From the NCBI GenBank assembly GCA_046593925.1, contig JBKJQN010000032.1:1-47713 (forward strand): a DNA stretch of 47,713 bases, in the 5' to 3' direction. Source of the stretch: JAYVYM01 sp046593925 (GTDB taxonomy: Bacteria; Actinomycetota; Actinomycetes; Mycobacteriales; SCTD01). The notes beneath the pieces were generated by a model. It saw only the letters and a list, made by a program, of their open reading frames with translations. It made no database searches and was not told the DNA's origin. Shown here piece after piece: positions 1-7,016 of this stretch; positions within the stretch are counted from its first letter, which is position 1, and every line of letters begins with the position of its first letter. The translations under genes were made by a program, and so were the position numbers.

Positions 1-236
1 CCGGACAGGTCCGAGCCCCAGGTCGGCATGGGCTTCTTCTCGAACAGCCGCAGCCCCTTCAGGCGCATGTCGAGCATCCACTGCGGCTCGGACTTCAGCC
101 GGGAGATGTTCTCAACGACGCCGGTGTTGATGCCGCGCACCGCGGTCGAGCCCGCGATGTCGGAGTCGGCCCAGCCGAACTTGTACGTACCGATGCCCTC
201 GAGCTGCGAGGCGGTGGTGTCGGCGGTGGTGGTCAT
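1..236 (-). CDS. sufB: Fe-S cluster assembly protein SufB (N-terminal part only)
   Basis: Only the first 78 or so codons are inside the window; the gene runs off the left edge. The visible protein begins MTTTADTTASQLEGIGTYKF and continues with a GWADSD segment, a GINTGVVENIS segment and a KSEPQWMLDMRLKGLR segment, which are characteristic of the SufB N-terminus. SufB is the scaffold subunit of the SufBCD complex that builds and transfers Fe-S clusters in the cytoplasm. Its ATG overlaps the stop of the upstream sufR by 4 bases (ATGA), so the two are co-transcribed and translationally coupled. The rest of the suf operon should lie to the left of the window. Confidence 0.93.
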   Translation of the reverse strand, partial: MTTTADTTASQLEGIGTYKFGWADSDIAGSTAVRGINTGVVENISRLKSEPQWMLDMRLKGLRLFEKKPMPTWGSDLS

Positions 237-1015
237 GAGTGGGCCTTCCCGGTCGAGGGGCGTGGGTTCGGGGAGTCGGAGCTGTCCGGTGCCGAAGGCG
301 CGGCTGCGGTCGGCACGTAGGTGGTGCAGACGCCGTCGCCGTGCGCGATCGTCGCCAGGCGCTGGACGTGCACGTCGAGCAGTCGCCCGATCGCGGCGGT
401 CTCGGCGTCGCACAGCTGCGGGAACTGCTCGGCGACGTGCTGGACGGGGCAGTGGTGCTGGCACAGCTGCACGCCGCGGCCCTGGTCGCTGGTGCCCGCC
501 GCGTACCCGTCGGCAGTCAGGGCCGCCGCGAGGGCAGCCGGTCGCTCGCCGGCGGGCAGCACGGCCACCCGGCTGCGGTAGCGGGCCTCCAGCTCGTCGG
601 CGCGCGCGCTGGCGAAGGCCTGCACCGCACCCGCACCACCGTGGGTGTCCAGGAAGCGCAGGGCGGTGGCGGCGAGATCGTCATACGCCGACGGACCGGC
701 GGCGTGGCCGGCGTCGGTGAGCGCCCACAGCCGGGCCGGCCGGCCACGACCGCGCAGCGAGGTCAGGACCCGGGGCTCGCGGGAGGACACCGTGCCTTCG
801 GTGAGCAGGGCGTCCAGGTGCCGGCGGACCGCCGCCGGGGACAGCGCGAGACGCCCGGACAGGGCCGTCGACGTCGACGGGCCCAGCTCGAGCAGCAGGG
901 CCAGGACGCGCTCACGGGTGCCGGACCGCTCGGCCCTGTCACCCGGCGCTGGCCCGACCGGCTTCGGCTCGACCGGCGGCGAGGCCGGCCTGACCTCGGT
1001 TAAGGTTTTCACCAC
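233..1015 (-). CDS. sufR: SufR-type Fe-S cluster-sensing transcriptional regulator
   Basis: DNA-binding regulator of the suf operon. A winged-helix domain lies near residues 36-100 (ERVLALLLELGPSTSTALSG, then AVRRHLDALL). The C-terminal part carries cysteines at about 185, 189, 202 and 230 in the pattern CQHHC-x12-C, then C. This fits the cluster ligands of actinobacterial SufR, which represses suf when it holds an Fe-S cluster. It is the first gene of the sufR-sufB operon and divergent from an ABC exporter. The start is uncertain: the frame is open to a GTG at 1042, but tandem GTGs at 1015 and 1012 give the usual MVK-type start and place a candidate operator (1009-1023) at the start site. 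Confidence 0.85.
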   Translation of the reverse strand: MVKTLTEVRPASPPVEPKPVGPAPGDRAERSGTRERVLALLLELGPSTSTALSGRLALSPAAVRRHLDALLTEGTVSSREPRVLTSLRGRGRPARLWALTDAGHAAGPSAYDDLAATALRFLDTHGGAGAVQAFASARADELEARYRSRVAVLPAGERPAALAAALTADGYAAGTSDQGRGVQLCQHHCPVQHVAEQFPQLCDAETAAIGRLLDVHVQRLATIAHGDGVCTTYVPTAAAPSAPDSSDSPNPRPSTGKAHS

Positions 1016-1023
1016 GTCAGTGT
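1009..1023 (-). promoter_or_regulatory. Candidate SufR operator overlapping the sufR start
   Basis: On the minus strand the bases read ACACT, 5 bases, GGTGA. This differs at one position from the ACACT-N5-TGTGA dyad that I recall for mycobacterial SufR. It overlaps the likely sufR start codons, as expected for autoregulation. The assignment is inference from a remembered motif and one short match. Confidence 0.4.
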
Positions 1024-1083
1024 GCCCTAATACAGCTCGCACCGCGAACCGGACTCCGCCGGGCGCGGCAGCCGGGCAGTCCC

Positions 1084-1098
1084 TACCCTGATGAGGTG
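1084..1098 (+). promoter_or_regulatory. Leaderless promoter of the ABC exporter ATPase
   Basis: A -10 box TACCCT (1084-1089) is followed by 6 bases and then the GTG at 1096. Transcription should start at or next to the G of the start codon, and no Shine-Dalgarno sequence is present. Confidence 0.6.
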
Positions 1099-2013
1099 TC
1101 CGTTCCTGCGCTCGAGGTCGACGGGCTGGTCAAGCGCTACGGCACCCGCACCGCCGTCGACGGCCTGTCGCTGGTGGCCCGCTCCGGCACCGTACTCGCG
1201 CTGCTCGGTCCGAACGGCGCGGGCAAGACGTCCACGGTCGAGGTCTGCGAGGGGTTCCGGCGCGCGGACGGCGGCTCGGTGCAGGTCCTCGGGCTCGACC
1301 CTCGCGACCCGGCGCTGCGCCCCCGGGTGGGCGTCATGCCGCAGACCGGCGGCACCTACCCGGGGCTGCGGGCCGGCGAGGTGCTGCGGCTGTTCGCCTC
1401 GTACAGCCGCGAGCCGTTGGACCCCGCCGACCTGCTGGACCGGCTGGGCCTCGGCGGCGTCGAGCGCACCGCTGTACGCCGGCTGTCCGGTGGCCAGGCT
1501 CAGCGGCTGTCGCTGGCGATGGCGGTCGTCGGCCGGCCCGAGTTGGTCTTCCTCGACGAGCCGACCGCGGGCCTGGATCCGCAGGCCCGGCTGGCGACCT
1601 GGGACCTGGTGGAGTCGCTGCGCCGCGACGGCGCCACCGTCGTGCTCACCACCCACCTGATGGACGAGGCGGAGCGGCTCGCCGACGACGTGGTCATCGT
1701 CGATGCCGGCAAGGTCGTCGCGGCAGGCACCGTGCAGGACCTCACCCGGACGGGCGCCACCGGTCAGCTCCGCTGGCGGGCCCGCCCCGGCCTGGACCTC
1801 GACCAGCTGCTGCTCGCCCTGCCCGAGGGCTCCTCGGCCAAGGAGTCCCCCGCCGGCCAGTACCTCGTGGAGGGTGTCATCAACCCGCAGCTGCTCGCGT
1901 CCGTGACGTCCTGGTGCGCGGGCCACGGCGTGCTCGCCGAGGACCTGCGCCTGGAGCGGCGCACGCTCGAGGACGTCTTCCTCGAGCTGACCGGCCGCGA
2001 GCTTCGGTCGTGA
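1096..2013 (+). CDS. ABC transporter ATP-binding protein (DrrA/CcmA-type exporter)
   Basis: Cytoplasmic ATPase of a two-gene ABC-2 type exporter, 305 aa. Walker A is GPNGAGKT at residues 38-45, the Q-loop glutamine is near 83, the LSGGQ signature at 130-134, Walker B LVFLDE at 150-155 and the H-loop histidine near 187. The C-terminal 100 residues form the extension usual in DrrA/NodI-like proteins. The next gene, a permease, overlaps its stop by 4 bases (GTGA). In other actinobacteria an ABC exporter of this type sits between sufR and ctaA; its substrate is not known from sequence. The GTG start is supported by the -10 box ending 6 bases upstream. Confidence 0.93.
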   Translation: MSVPALEVDGLVKRYGTRTAVDGLSLVARSGTVLALLGPNGAGKTSTVEVCEGFRRADGGSVQVLGLDPRDPALRPRVGVMPQTGGTYPGLRAGEVLRLFASYSREPLDPADLLDRLGLGGVERTAVRRLSGGQAQRLSLAMAVVGRPELVFLDEPTAGLDPQARLATWDLVESLRRDGATVVLTTHLMDEAERLADDVVIVDAGKVVAAGTVQDLTRTGATGQLRWRARPGLDLDQLLLALPEGSSAKESPAGQYLVEGVINPQLLASVTSWCAGHGVLAEDLRLERRTLEDVFLELTGRELRS

Positions 2014-2810
2014 CGACCTCCACCCCGAGCTCGTGGGCCGAGGGGGCGCTGGCGCCACGCCCCGGCGGCGCCCCGCGGATGGCGATGCTCGCGGCCCAGG
2101 CCCGTACCGAGCTGGTGCTGCTGGTACGCAACGGCGAGCAGGTGCTGCTCAGCCTGGTGCTGCCGGTGGGGCTGCTGGTCGTGCTCTCCACGCTGTCCTT
2201 TGTCGAGATCAGCTACCCGAGCAAGCCGGACGTGGCCCGGCCGGATTTCTTCACCCCCGGTGTCATTGCGCTGGCGGTGATGTCGACAGCCTTCACCGGC
2301 CAGGCCATCGCGACCGGCTTCGAACGGCAGTACGGCGTGCTGAAGCGGCTCGGCGCCACGCCGCTGCCGCGCTCGACACTGCTGCTGGCCAAGACACTGT
2401 CGGTGCTCACCGTCGAGCTGCTGCAGCTGCTGCTGATCGGCGCGGTGGCGTACGCCCTGGGCTGGCACCCGCAGGGCAACGCCCTGTCGGTGCTCGCCCT
2501 GATGGTGTTGGGCACCGCGGCCTTCAGCGGGCTGGGGCTGCTGCTGGGCGGCACTTTGCGAGGGCTGGTGTGCCTCGCGGTCGCCAACATCGCCTGGCTC
2601 CTGCTGCTCGTCCTCGGCGGGGTGATGTTCGACCTGAGCGCGTTCGGGCCGGCCGAGCCGGTGCTCCGGCTGCTGCCCAGCGCCGCGCTCTCGGACGGCC
2701 TGCGCTCGACGCTGGTCGGGGGCCACCTGGTGGGCAGGGACGTGGTGACGCTCGCGGTCTGGGGCGCGGGCAGCCTGCTCGCGGCCAGCCGCGCCTTCCG
2801 CTGGGAGTAA
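2010..2810 (+). CDS. ABC-2 type transporter permease
   Basis: Membrane partner of the preceding ATPase, about 266 aa. After a short cytoplasmic N-terminus (about 35 residues) it has roughly six hydrophobic segments, including LLVRNGEQVLLSLVLPVGLL and VALAVLS-like stretches near ALAVMSTAFTGQAIATG. This is the pattern of the DrrB/CcmB-like ABC-2 family. The reading frame stays open upstream to 1914, but GTG at 2010 overlaps the ATPase stop (GTGA) and removes the non-conserved N-terminal extension. An alternative ATG lies at 2079. The exported substrate cannot be inferred. Confidence 0.88.
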   Translation: MTTSTPSSWAEGALAPRPGGAPRMAMLAAQARTELVLLVRNGEQVLLSLVLPVGLLVVLSTLSFVEISYPSKPDVARPDFFTPGVIALAVMSTAFTGQAIATGFERQYGVLKRLGATPLPRSTLLLAKTLSVLTVELLQLLLIGAVAYALGWHPQGNALSVLALMVLGTAAFSGLGLLLGGTLRGLVCLAVANIAWLLLLVLGGVMFDLSAFGPAEPVLRLLPSAALSDGLRSTLVGGHLVGRDVVTLAVWGAGSLLAASRAFRWE

Positions 2811-2812
2811 GA

Positions 2813-3787
2813 GTGCGCGTACCCCGTCGCCCGCTGGGACCGTGGCGGCGCCGCCGGCTGGCGCGATCCACCGCAGGGCCGGTCGGGCCGGACGTGGTCG
2901 TTGCAGACGACGGCACCCGGCTGCACGTCGAGATCGACAACGTCCCCGGGGCACCGGTGACCGTCGTGCTCGTGCACGGCTTCACCGCCCGGCTGCAGGA
3001 GTTCGCGCTGCAGCGCGAGACATTGCGCGGCCGGGCCCGCGTGGTGCTGTACGACCAGCGCGGCCACGGCCGGTCCGGCTGGGGCGACGTCCGGCACGCC
3101 ACCATCGACCAGCTCGGGCGCGACCTCGCCACCGTCCTTTCCCGGCACACGCCGACCGGCCAGGTTGTCCTGCTCGGCCACTCGATGGGCGGGATGACCG
3201 TCCTGGCGTACGCCCGGCAGCACCCTGAGCAGTTCGGGACCCGGGTCCGCGGCGTCTTCCTGCTGGCCACCTCCGCGGGCGACCTGGTCGTCGGCGGCCT
3301 GGTCGGGCGCTTGGCTCGGGTCGGCAAGCGCCTGGGCCTGCTACCGCTGTGGCTGTGGTGGCTGCGGGTGCTCGCACCGCTGCTGCAGCGCCTCAATCGG
3401 CCGGGCACCCGGCTCGGCCGGGCGATGATCCGCCGCTATCTGTTCGGCAGCGACGACGCCGACCCGGCGACCGTCACGCTGGTGCAGGACCTGCTGGAGC
3501 AGGCGCCGCTGACGATCAGTGCGGCGTTCTACCCGACCTTCCTAGCCCACGACGAGACCGCTGCGCTACCGGTCCTGCGAGCCGTGCCGGTGACCGTGCT
3601 GGTCGGTGACAGCGATCGGCTGACCCCGGCGCCGCACAGCCGGCGGATGGCCGAAGCCATCGGCCCGGGCGCCGAGCTGGTCGTCGTGCCCGGCGCCGGC
3701 CACAGCGTCAACATCACCCGGCAGTCGATCGTCGACGAGGCGCTGCTGCGGCTGATCGACCGGGCCGCCACCTCAGCGGTGGCGTGA
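2813..3787 (+). CDS. Alpha/beta hydrolase
   Basis: Serine hydrolase of the alpha/beta fold, 324 aa. The oxyanion-hole HGF lies at residues 55-57 and the nucleophile elbow GHSMGG puts the serine at 124. The likely acid is D268 in GDSD and the histidine is H297 in GAGHS. An arginine-rich stretch precedes the domain (residues 5-20). A lid of about 80 residues between 150 and 240 contains a hydrophobic LGLLPLWLWWLRVLAPLL segment, which could sit at a membrane surface. It starts 2 bases after the permease stop and so belongs to the same transcript. The frame is open far upstream (from 2033), but that part is antisense-like junk inside the permease gene. The substrate is unknown. Confidence 0.88.
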   Translation: MRVPRRPLGPWRRRRLARSTAGPVGPDVVVADDGTRLHVEIDNVPGAPVTVVLVHGFTARLQEFALQRETLRGRARVVLYDQRGHGRSGWGDVRHATIDQLGRDLATVLSRHTPTGQVVLLGHSMGGMTVLAYARQHPEQFGTRVRGVFLLATSAGDLVVGGLVGRLARVGKRLGLLPLWLWWLRVLAPLLQRLNRPGTRLGRAMIRRYLFGSDDADPATVTLVQDLLEQAPLTISAAFYPTFLAHDETAALPVLRAVPVTVLVGDSDRLTPAPHSRRMAEAIGPGAELVVVPGAGHSVNITRQSIVDEALLRLIDRAATSAVA

Positions 3788-3806
3788 CGTCACACCTGGA
3801 GCGACG

Positions 3807-4109
3807 TCACACCCTGACGAGTGCCTCCCGGGCGGCGACGCGGCGCTCGACCAGGAAGGACACCACCGGCACGGTGCCACCGAGCGCGACCAGGACGATG
3901 CGGCGGACCGGCCAGCGGTGCGCCCGGCCAAGCAGGACGACACACACCACCAGCACCATGTACAGAGCCCCGTGGATGGGGCTGACGGTCTTGCTGAGCG
4001 CCGGGTGACCACCGGCGTAGCGCAGCGGCACCGCCACGAAGACCAGCACGAGCAGCACGACGCCGACCACGTTGGCCATCACCCGGTAGCGCAGCAGCGG
4101 GTCCCTCAC
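3807..4109 (-). CDS. DUF3817 family small membrane protein
   Basis: A 100-residue protein with three predicted membrane helices: VMANVVGVVLLVLVFVAVPL, then ALYMVLVVCVVLLG, then IVLVALGGTVPVVSFLVE. A conserved-looking SPIHGALYM segment links the first two. This layout fits the DUF3817 family, which has no assigned function and is often found near ctaA in actinobacteria. The GTG start overlaps the stop of the upstream 116-aa gene by 4 bases, so the two form an operon. It is convergent with the alpha/beta hydrolase, 19 bases away. The alternative long frame up to 4430 is a shadow of its neighbour. Confidence 0.82.
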   Translation of the reverse strand: MRDPLLRYRVMANVVGVVLLVLVFVAVPLRYAGGHPALSKTVSPIHGALYMVLVVCVVLLGRAHRWPVRRIVLVALGGTVPVVSFLVERRVAAREALVRV

Positions 4110-4456
4110 GGTGTGGCGTCGCGGCGGGCGAGCTCGGCGAACCGGGCGTTCCAGGCGGCGAGCTCCGGGTCCTCCTCGACGCTCACCGCCCTCGCGACCG
4201 GTAGCGGCGGGGGTGCCGGCGCCACCGCGGGCGCGGCACCGGCCGGTGCGGTCTCGTCCAGGCAGAACTTCGTCCAGCCGGCGACGGTCAGCGCCAGGAA
4301 CGCCCACCACTCCAGGCCGTAGCTGTAGTTGCGGATCGACCCGGTCTGACCGCCGCGGCCCCACTGCCAGATCCCGAGCCGCAGCAACGCGTACAGCGCC
4401 AGCACGACGAGCACGTGCGTCAGCAGCCACGACGGGCGCAGCAGGCGGGTCCTCAC
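4106..4456 (-). CDS. Small membrane protein with a SURF1-like N-terminal segment
   Basis: A 116-residue protein. An N-terminal RPSWLLTHVLVVLALYALLR helix is followed by LGIWQWGRG, which resembles the LGxWQxxR signature after the first helix of SURF1 cytochrome oxidase assembly factors. A second helix (EWWAFLALTVAGWTKFCL) follows, then a Pro/Ala-rich cytoplasmic tail. It is far shorter than SURF1 (about 230-270 aa) and lacks its periplasmic domain. It is divergent from ctaA through a shared leaderless promoter region and in operon with the DUF3817 gene. A role in haem-copper oxidase maturation is inferred from context only. Confidence 0.75.
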   Translation of the reverse strand: MRTRLLRPSWLLTHVLVVLALYALLRLGIWQWGRGGQTGSIRNYSYGLEWWAFLALTVAGWTKFCLDETAPAGAAPAVAPAPPPLPVARAVSVEEDPELAAWNARFAELARRDATP

Positions 4457-4469
4457 GTGACCGATCGTA
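4456..4469 (-). promoter_or_regulatory. Leaderless promoter of the 116-aa membrane protein
   Basis: On the minus strand TACGAT (4469-4464) is followed by 7 bases and the GTG at 4456. It is the mirror partner of the ctaA promoter 36 bases away, which uses the same TACGAT hexamer. Confidence 0.6.
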
Positions 4470-4504
4470 CGAGGTCCGGGCAGGCCCGGCCTGCCGCGCG
4501 ACCG

Positions 4505-4519
4505 TACGATCGAGGTGTG
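4505..4519 (+). promoter_or_regulatory. Leaderless promoter of ctaA
   Basis: TACGAT (4505-4510) is followed by 6 bases and the GTG at 4517. The spacing predicts a transcript that begins at the start codon. Confidence 0.6.
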
Positions 4520-5476
4520 GATGTCCGTGCCCTGCTTCGTCCGAGGCCGGTCGTGGTGCTGCGCCTCGCGGTCCTGGCCCTGGTCCTCAACGTCGTGCTC
4601 GTGGCCACCGGCGCGGCCGTCCGGCTGACCGGTTCGGGCCTTGGTTGCCCGACCTGGCCGCGGTGCACAGGTTCCTCGGTCGTCAACACCGCCGAGCTCG
4701 GGGTGCACGGCTACATCGAGTTCGGCAACCGGCTGCTCGCGGTGGCGCTCGAGGTCGTCGGGGTGCTGCTGCTGCTCGCCGTGCGCCGCAGCGCGGTTCG
4801 CCTGCCGCGGTCCTGGAGCCGGCTGGCGGCGGTGCAGGTGCTGGTGGTGCCGCTGCAAGCCGTCATCGGCGGGGTCCTGGTGCTCACCGGGCTCAACCCG
4901 TACGTGCTGATCGGGCACTTTCTGGTCTCGTTCCCGCTGCTGCTCGCGGCGGCGGTCCTCGTACGGCGCTGCCTTGACGGGCCGGCTGAGCCGCGCGGGC
5001 CGCTGGTCCGCCCGGAGCTGCGGCTGCTGACCGGTGCGCTGCTGCTGTGCACCACTGTCGTGCTGGCCCTCGGCAGTGTCGTCACGGGCACCGGCCCGCA
5101 CGCCGGCAGCAGCGACGTCGCGCGGCTGCCCTTCGACCCGCGCAGCGTCACGCAGCTGCACGCCGACGCCGTCTACCTGCTCGTCGGGCTGACCCTCGCC
5201 ACGGCCCTCGCCGCGCGGGCGCTCGGGGCCCCGCGAGCGGTCCGCGGCTCAGTGCGCGTCCTGGTGCTGCTCGAGGTCGCGCAGGGCGCGCTGGGCTATG
5301 TCCAGTACTTCTCCGGCACCCCGCCGCTGCTCGCGGGGATACACGTCCTGACCGCCGCGACCATCTTTGCGGTCGCCGCCTGGGCGCACGTCTCGACGTC
5401 CGGCCCCCTCCCGGTGGCGACCAGGCCCGCCGCCGGGTCCGACAGCGCACCGTCCCGTACCCCCGCCCCCGTCTGA
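4517..5476 (+). CDS. ctaA: Haem A synthase (COX15/CtaA family)
   Basis: Membrane enzyme of 319 aa that oxidises haem O to haem A for the aa3-type cytochrome oxidase. About eight hydrophobic segments are visible. The first external loop carries the GLGCPTWPRC cysteine pair found in bacterial CtaA. Candidate haem-ligand or active-site histidines sit in HGYIEFGNR, GHFLVSFPLL, LHADAVYLLVG and GIHVLTAATIF, matching the family's repeated four-helix design. The GTG at 4517 is chosen because a -10 box ends 6 bases before it. ctaB, which makes the substrate haem O, is convergent about 420 bases downstream. Confidence 0.93.
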   Translation: MDVRALLRPRPVVVLRLAVLALVLNVVLVATGAAVRLTGSGLGCPTWPRCTGSSVVNTAELGVHGYIEFGNRLLAVALEVVGVLLLLAVRRSAVRLPRSWSRLAAVQVLVVPLQAVIGGVLVLTGLNPYVLIGHFLVSFPLLLAAAVLVRRCLDGPAEPRGPLVRPELRLLTGALLLCTTVVLALGSVVTGTGPHAGSSDVARLPFDPRSVTQLHADAVYLLVGLTLATALAARALGAPRAVRGSVRVLVLLEVAQGALGYVQYFSGTPPLLAGIHVLTAATIFAVAAWAHVSTSGPLPVATRPAAGSDSAPSRTPAPV

Positions 5477-5779
5477 CCCCCAGCCCCCTCCTCCCCTTCG
5501 ACAGTGCACTTCCCCTGCGTCAGCTCACCGAGCGGGCCCCTCTGGATGCACGAAGTAAGGGGAAGGGGACCGGCGCGACGGGCCAACTCGAGGCTGGGCG
5601 CAGCTTCCTGCCCGGCTCGTGGGAGCACCGCTGGCCAGTCGAACTGCCTGTCCTGAGCAGGTCGTACGAACGAGCAGCCCGTTGTCAGCCCAGTTCGTGT
5701 GTCAGCCGGCCGACGCCCACACACAATGTCGACGTTGAGGTGGCGCGTCGTGCGGAGCTGAGGCCAGTTCAGCGGGACT

Positions 5780-5811
5780 TTGTGTGCTTAACCTCGGGAT
5801 TAAGCACACAA
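5780..5811. terminator. 12-bp perfect inverted repeat between ctaA and ctaB
   Basis: TTGTGTGCTTAA at 5780-5791 pairs fully with TTAAGCACACAA at 5800-5811 around an 8-base loop. It lies between two convergent genes, so a bidirectional terminator is the simplest reading. There is no T-run, and the AT-rich arms are unusual here, so a protein-binding site is also possible. Confidence 0.45.
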
Positions 5812-5817
5812 TGTCCT

Positions 5818-5854
5818 GGGTCAGCCGTCCGGCGGCGGGTCAGCCGTCCGGCGG
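5818..5854. repeat. Tandem direct repeat, 18-base unit
   Basis: GGGTCAGCCGTCCGGCGG occurs at 5818-5835 and again at 5837-5854, identical and one base apart. It directly follows the 12-bp palindrome. Confidence 0.75.
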
Positions 5855-5896
5855 GGGGGCGGCCCATCCACCCTCCACATCAGCGAAAGGATGCGG

Positions 5897-6814
5897 TCAG
5901 ACCAGCTGGTCGACGGCCACGGCGAGGAACAGCAGCGCCAGGTAGGTGATGGACCAGTGGAACAGCCGCATCGGGGCGACGTCGCCGCCGGCGCGGGCGC
6001 GGCCGGCCAGCAGGTGCGCCTCGCGCAGGAACACCCCGCCGGCCACTAGGGCGGTCACCAGGTACAGCGCCCCCGAGACACCGAGCGGCCAGACCAGCAG
6101 CATCGAGACCGCCACCATCACCCAGGAGTAGGCGACGATCCGCGACGTCACCACCCGATCGGACGCCACCACCGGCAGCATCGGTACGTCGGCGCGCGCG
6201 TAGTCGTCGCGGTAGCGCATCGCGAGCGGCCAGTAGTGCGGCGGCGTCCAGAAGAAGATCACCGCGAACAGGACGACCGGCGCCCACGCCAGCGATCCGG
6301 TGACCGCCGCCCAGCCGACCAGCACCGGCATGCAGCCCGCCGCGCCGCCCCACACGATGTTCTGAGACGTACGTCGCTTGAGCAGCATCGTGTAGACGAC
6401 GACATAGAAGGTGATCGCCGCGACGCCGAGCACGGCCGCCAGCAGGTTGGTCGTCACGGCCAGCTCGACGGTGGCGAGCAGCCCCAGGACCAGCCCGAAG
6501 ACCAGGGCCGACCGGGGGGTGACCGCGGCCCGGGCCAGCGGCCGGCCCTCGGTGCGGTGCATCAGGACGTCGATGTCCCTGTCGTACCAGCAGTTCAGCG
6601 CATTGGCCGAGGCGGCGGCGAGAGTGCCGCCGACCAGCGTGGCGACGACCAGGTCGAGCGAGGGCAGGCCCCGCGCGGCGAGCACCATGGTGGGCACGGT
6701 CGTCACCAGGAGCAGCTCGATGATGCGCGGCTTGGTCAACGCGACGTAGGCAGCCATGACCGTGCGGAGCGAGTGCTGCGCCGCTGCGGCCTCGGGATGC
6801 GCAAGCGTCGTCAC
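5897..6814 (-). CDS. ctaB: Protohaem IX farnesyltransferase (haem O synthase)
   Basis: UbiA-superfamily membrane prenyltransferase, 305 aa, which adds a farnesyl group to haem B to give haem O, the substrate of CtaA. The first Asp-rich motif reads NCWYDRDIDVLMHRTEGRPL (near residue 75) and the second DDYARADVPMLP (near residue 200); both bind the Mg-diphosphate of the prenyl donor. Around nine hydrophobic helices are present. It starts at a GTG with a -10 box TAGAGT ending 6 bases upstream and is divergent from tkt. The ctaA / ctaB / tkt arrangement is the conserved actinobacterial one. Confidence 0.95.
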   Translation of the reverse strand: MTTLAHPEAAAAQHSLRTVMAAYVALTKPRIIELLLVTTVPTMVLAARGLPSLDLVVATLVGGTLAAASANALNCWYDRDIDVLMHRTEGRPLARAAVTPRSALVFGLVLGLLATVELAVTTNLLAAVLGVAAITFYVVVYTMLLKRRTSQNIVWGGAAGCMPVLVGWAAVTGSLAWAPVVLFAVIFFWTPPHYWPLAMRYRDDYARADVPMLPVVASDRVVTSRIVAYSWVMVAVSMLLVWPLGVSGALYLVTALVAGGVFLREAHLLAGRARAGGDVAPMRLFHWSITYLALLFLAVAVDQLV

Positions 6815-6826
6815 GGGAAAACTCTA
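6812..6826 (-). promoter_or_regulatory. Leaderless promoter of ctaB
   Basis: TAGAGT (6826-6821 on the minus strand) lies 6 bases before the GTG whose first base is 6814. Confidence 0.6.
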
Positions 6827-6943
6827 CCGGCGGGGCGCGGCCCGGGCCTGCCGGGGCGAACGCCGTTCCGCACCGGCACGGGTGGGGTGGTGCCCGAGGG
6901 GGAACGGCCCGGGTCGAGCGCGCAGAACGTCCCAGCCCGGGAC

Positions 6944-6949
6944 TAGTCT
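6944..6949 (+). promoter_or_regulatory. Candidate -10 box for the tkt operon
   Basis: TAGTCT lies about 64 bases before the tkt GTG. No convincing -35 was seen. The implied leader contains a 13-codon ORF that overlaps the tkt start. Confidence 0.35.
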
Positions 6950-6974
6950 CGGGCCTCGATCTTCGCCGGTCGGC

Positions 6975-7016
6975 ATGGGCACCCACGATCACCACGAGAG
7001 GCCGGACGCCGCGTGA
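6975..7016 (+). CDS. Possible 13-aa leader peptide overlapping tkt
   Basis: ATG at 6975 opens MGTHDHHERPDAA and stops with a TGA at 7014-7016 that overlaps the tkt GTG by 4 bases (GTGA). This is the same coupling used between genes across the window. No strong ribosome-binding site precedes the ATG. It could be a translated leader that feeds ribosomes to tkt, or chance. Confidence 0.25.
   Translation: MGTHDHHERPDAA

Larger units (their letters stand above)
5477..5896. other. Intergenic region between convergent ctaA and ctaB with repeats
   Basis: No gene is supported in these 420 bases. They hold a perfect 12-bp inverted repeat (5780-5811), two copies of CACACAATGTC (5720-5730 and 5805-5815) with a near-inverse copy at 5776-5786, and an 18-base direct repeat (5818-5835 and 5837-5854). 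Confidence 0.7.

Noticed and set aside
2033..2812. N-terminal 260-codon extension of the alpha/beta hydrolase frame
   Set aside because: This part overlaps the permease gene in another frame and has Ala/Arg/Gly junk composition; the GTG at 2813 starts the real protein.
3785..3813. TGACGTCA palindrome and repeated GACGTCACACC as an operator
   Set aside because: It lies in the 19-base gap between two convergent stop codons and includes both stops, so a regulatory role is unlikely.
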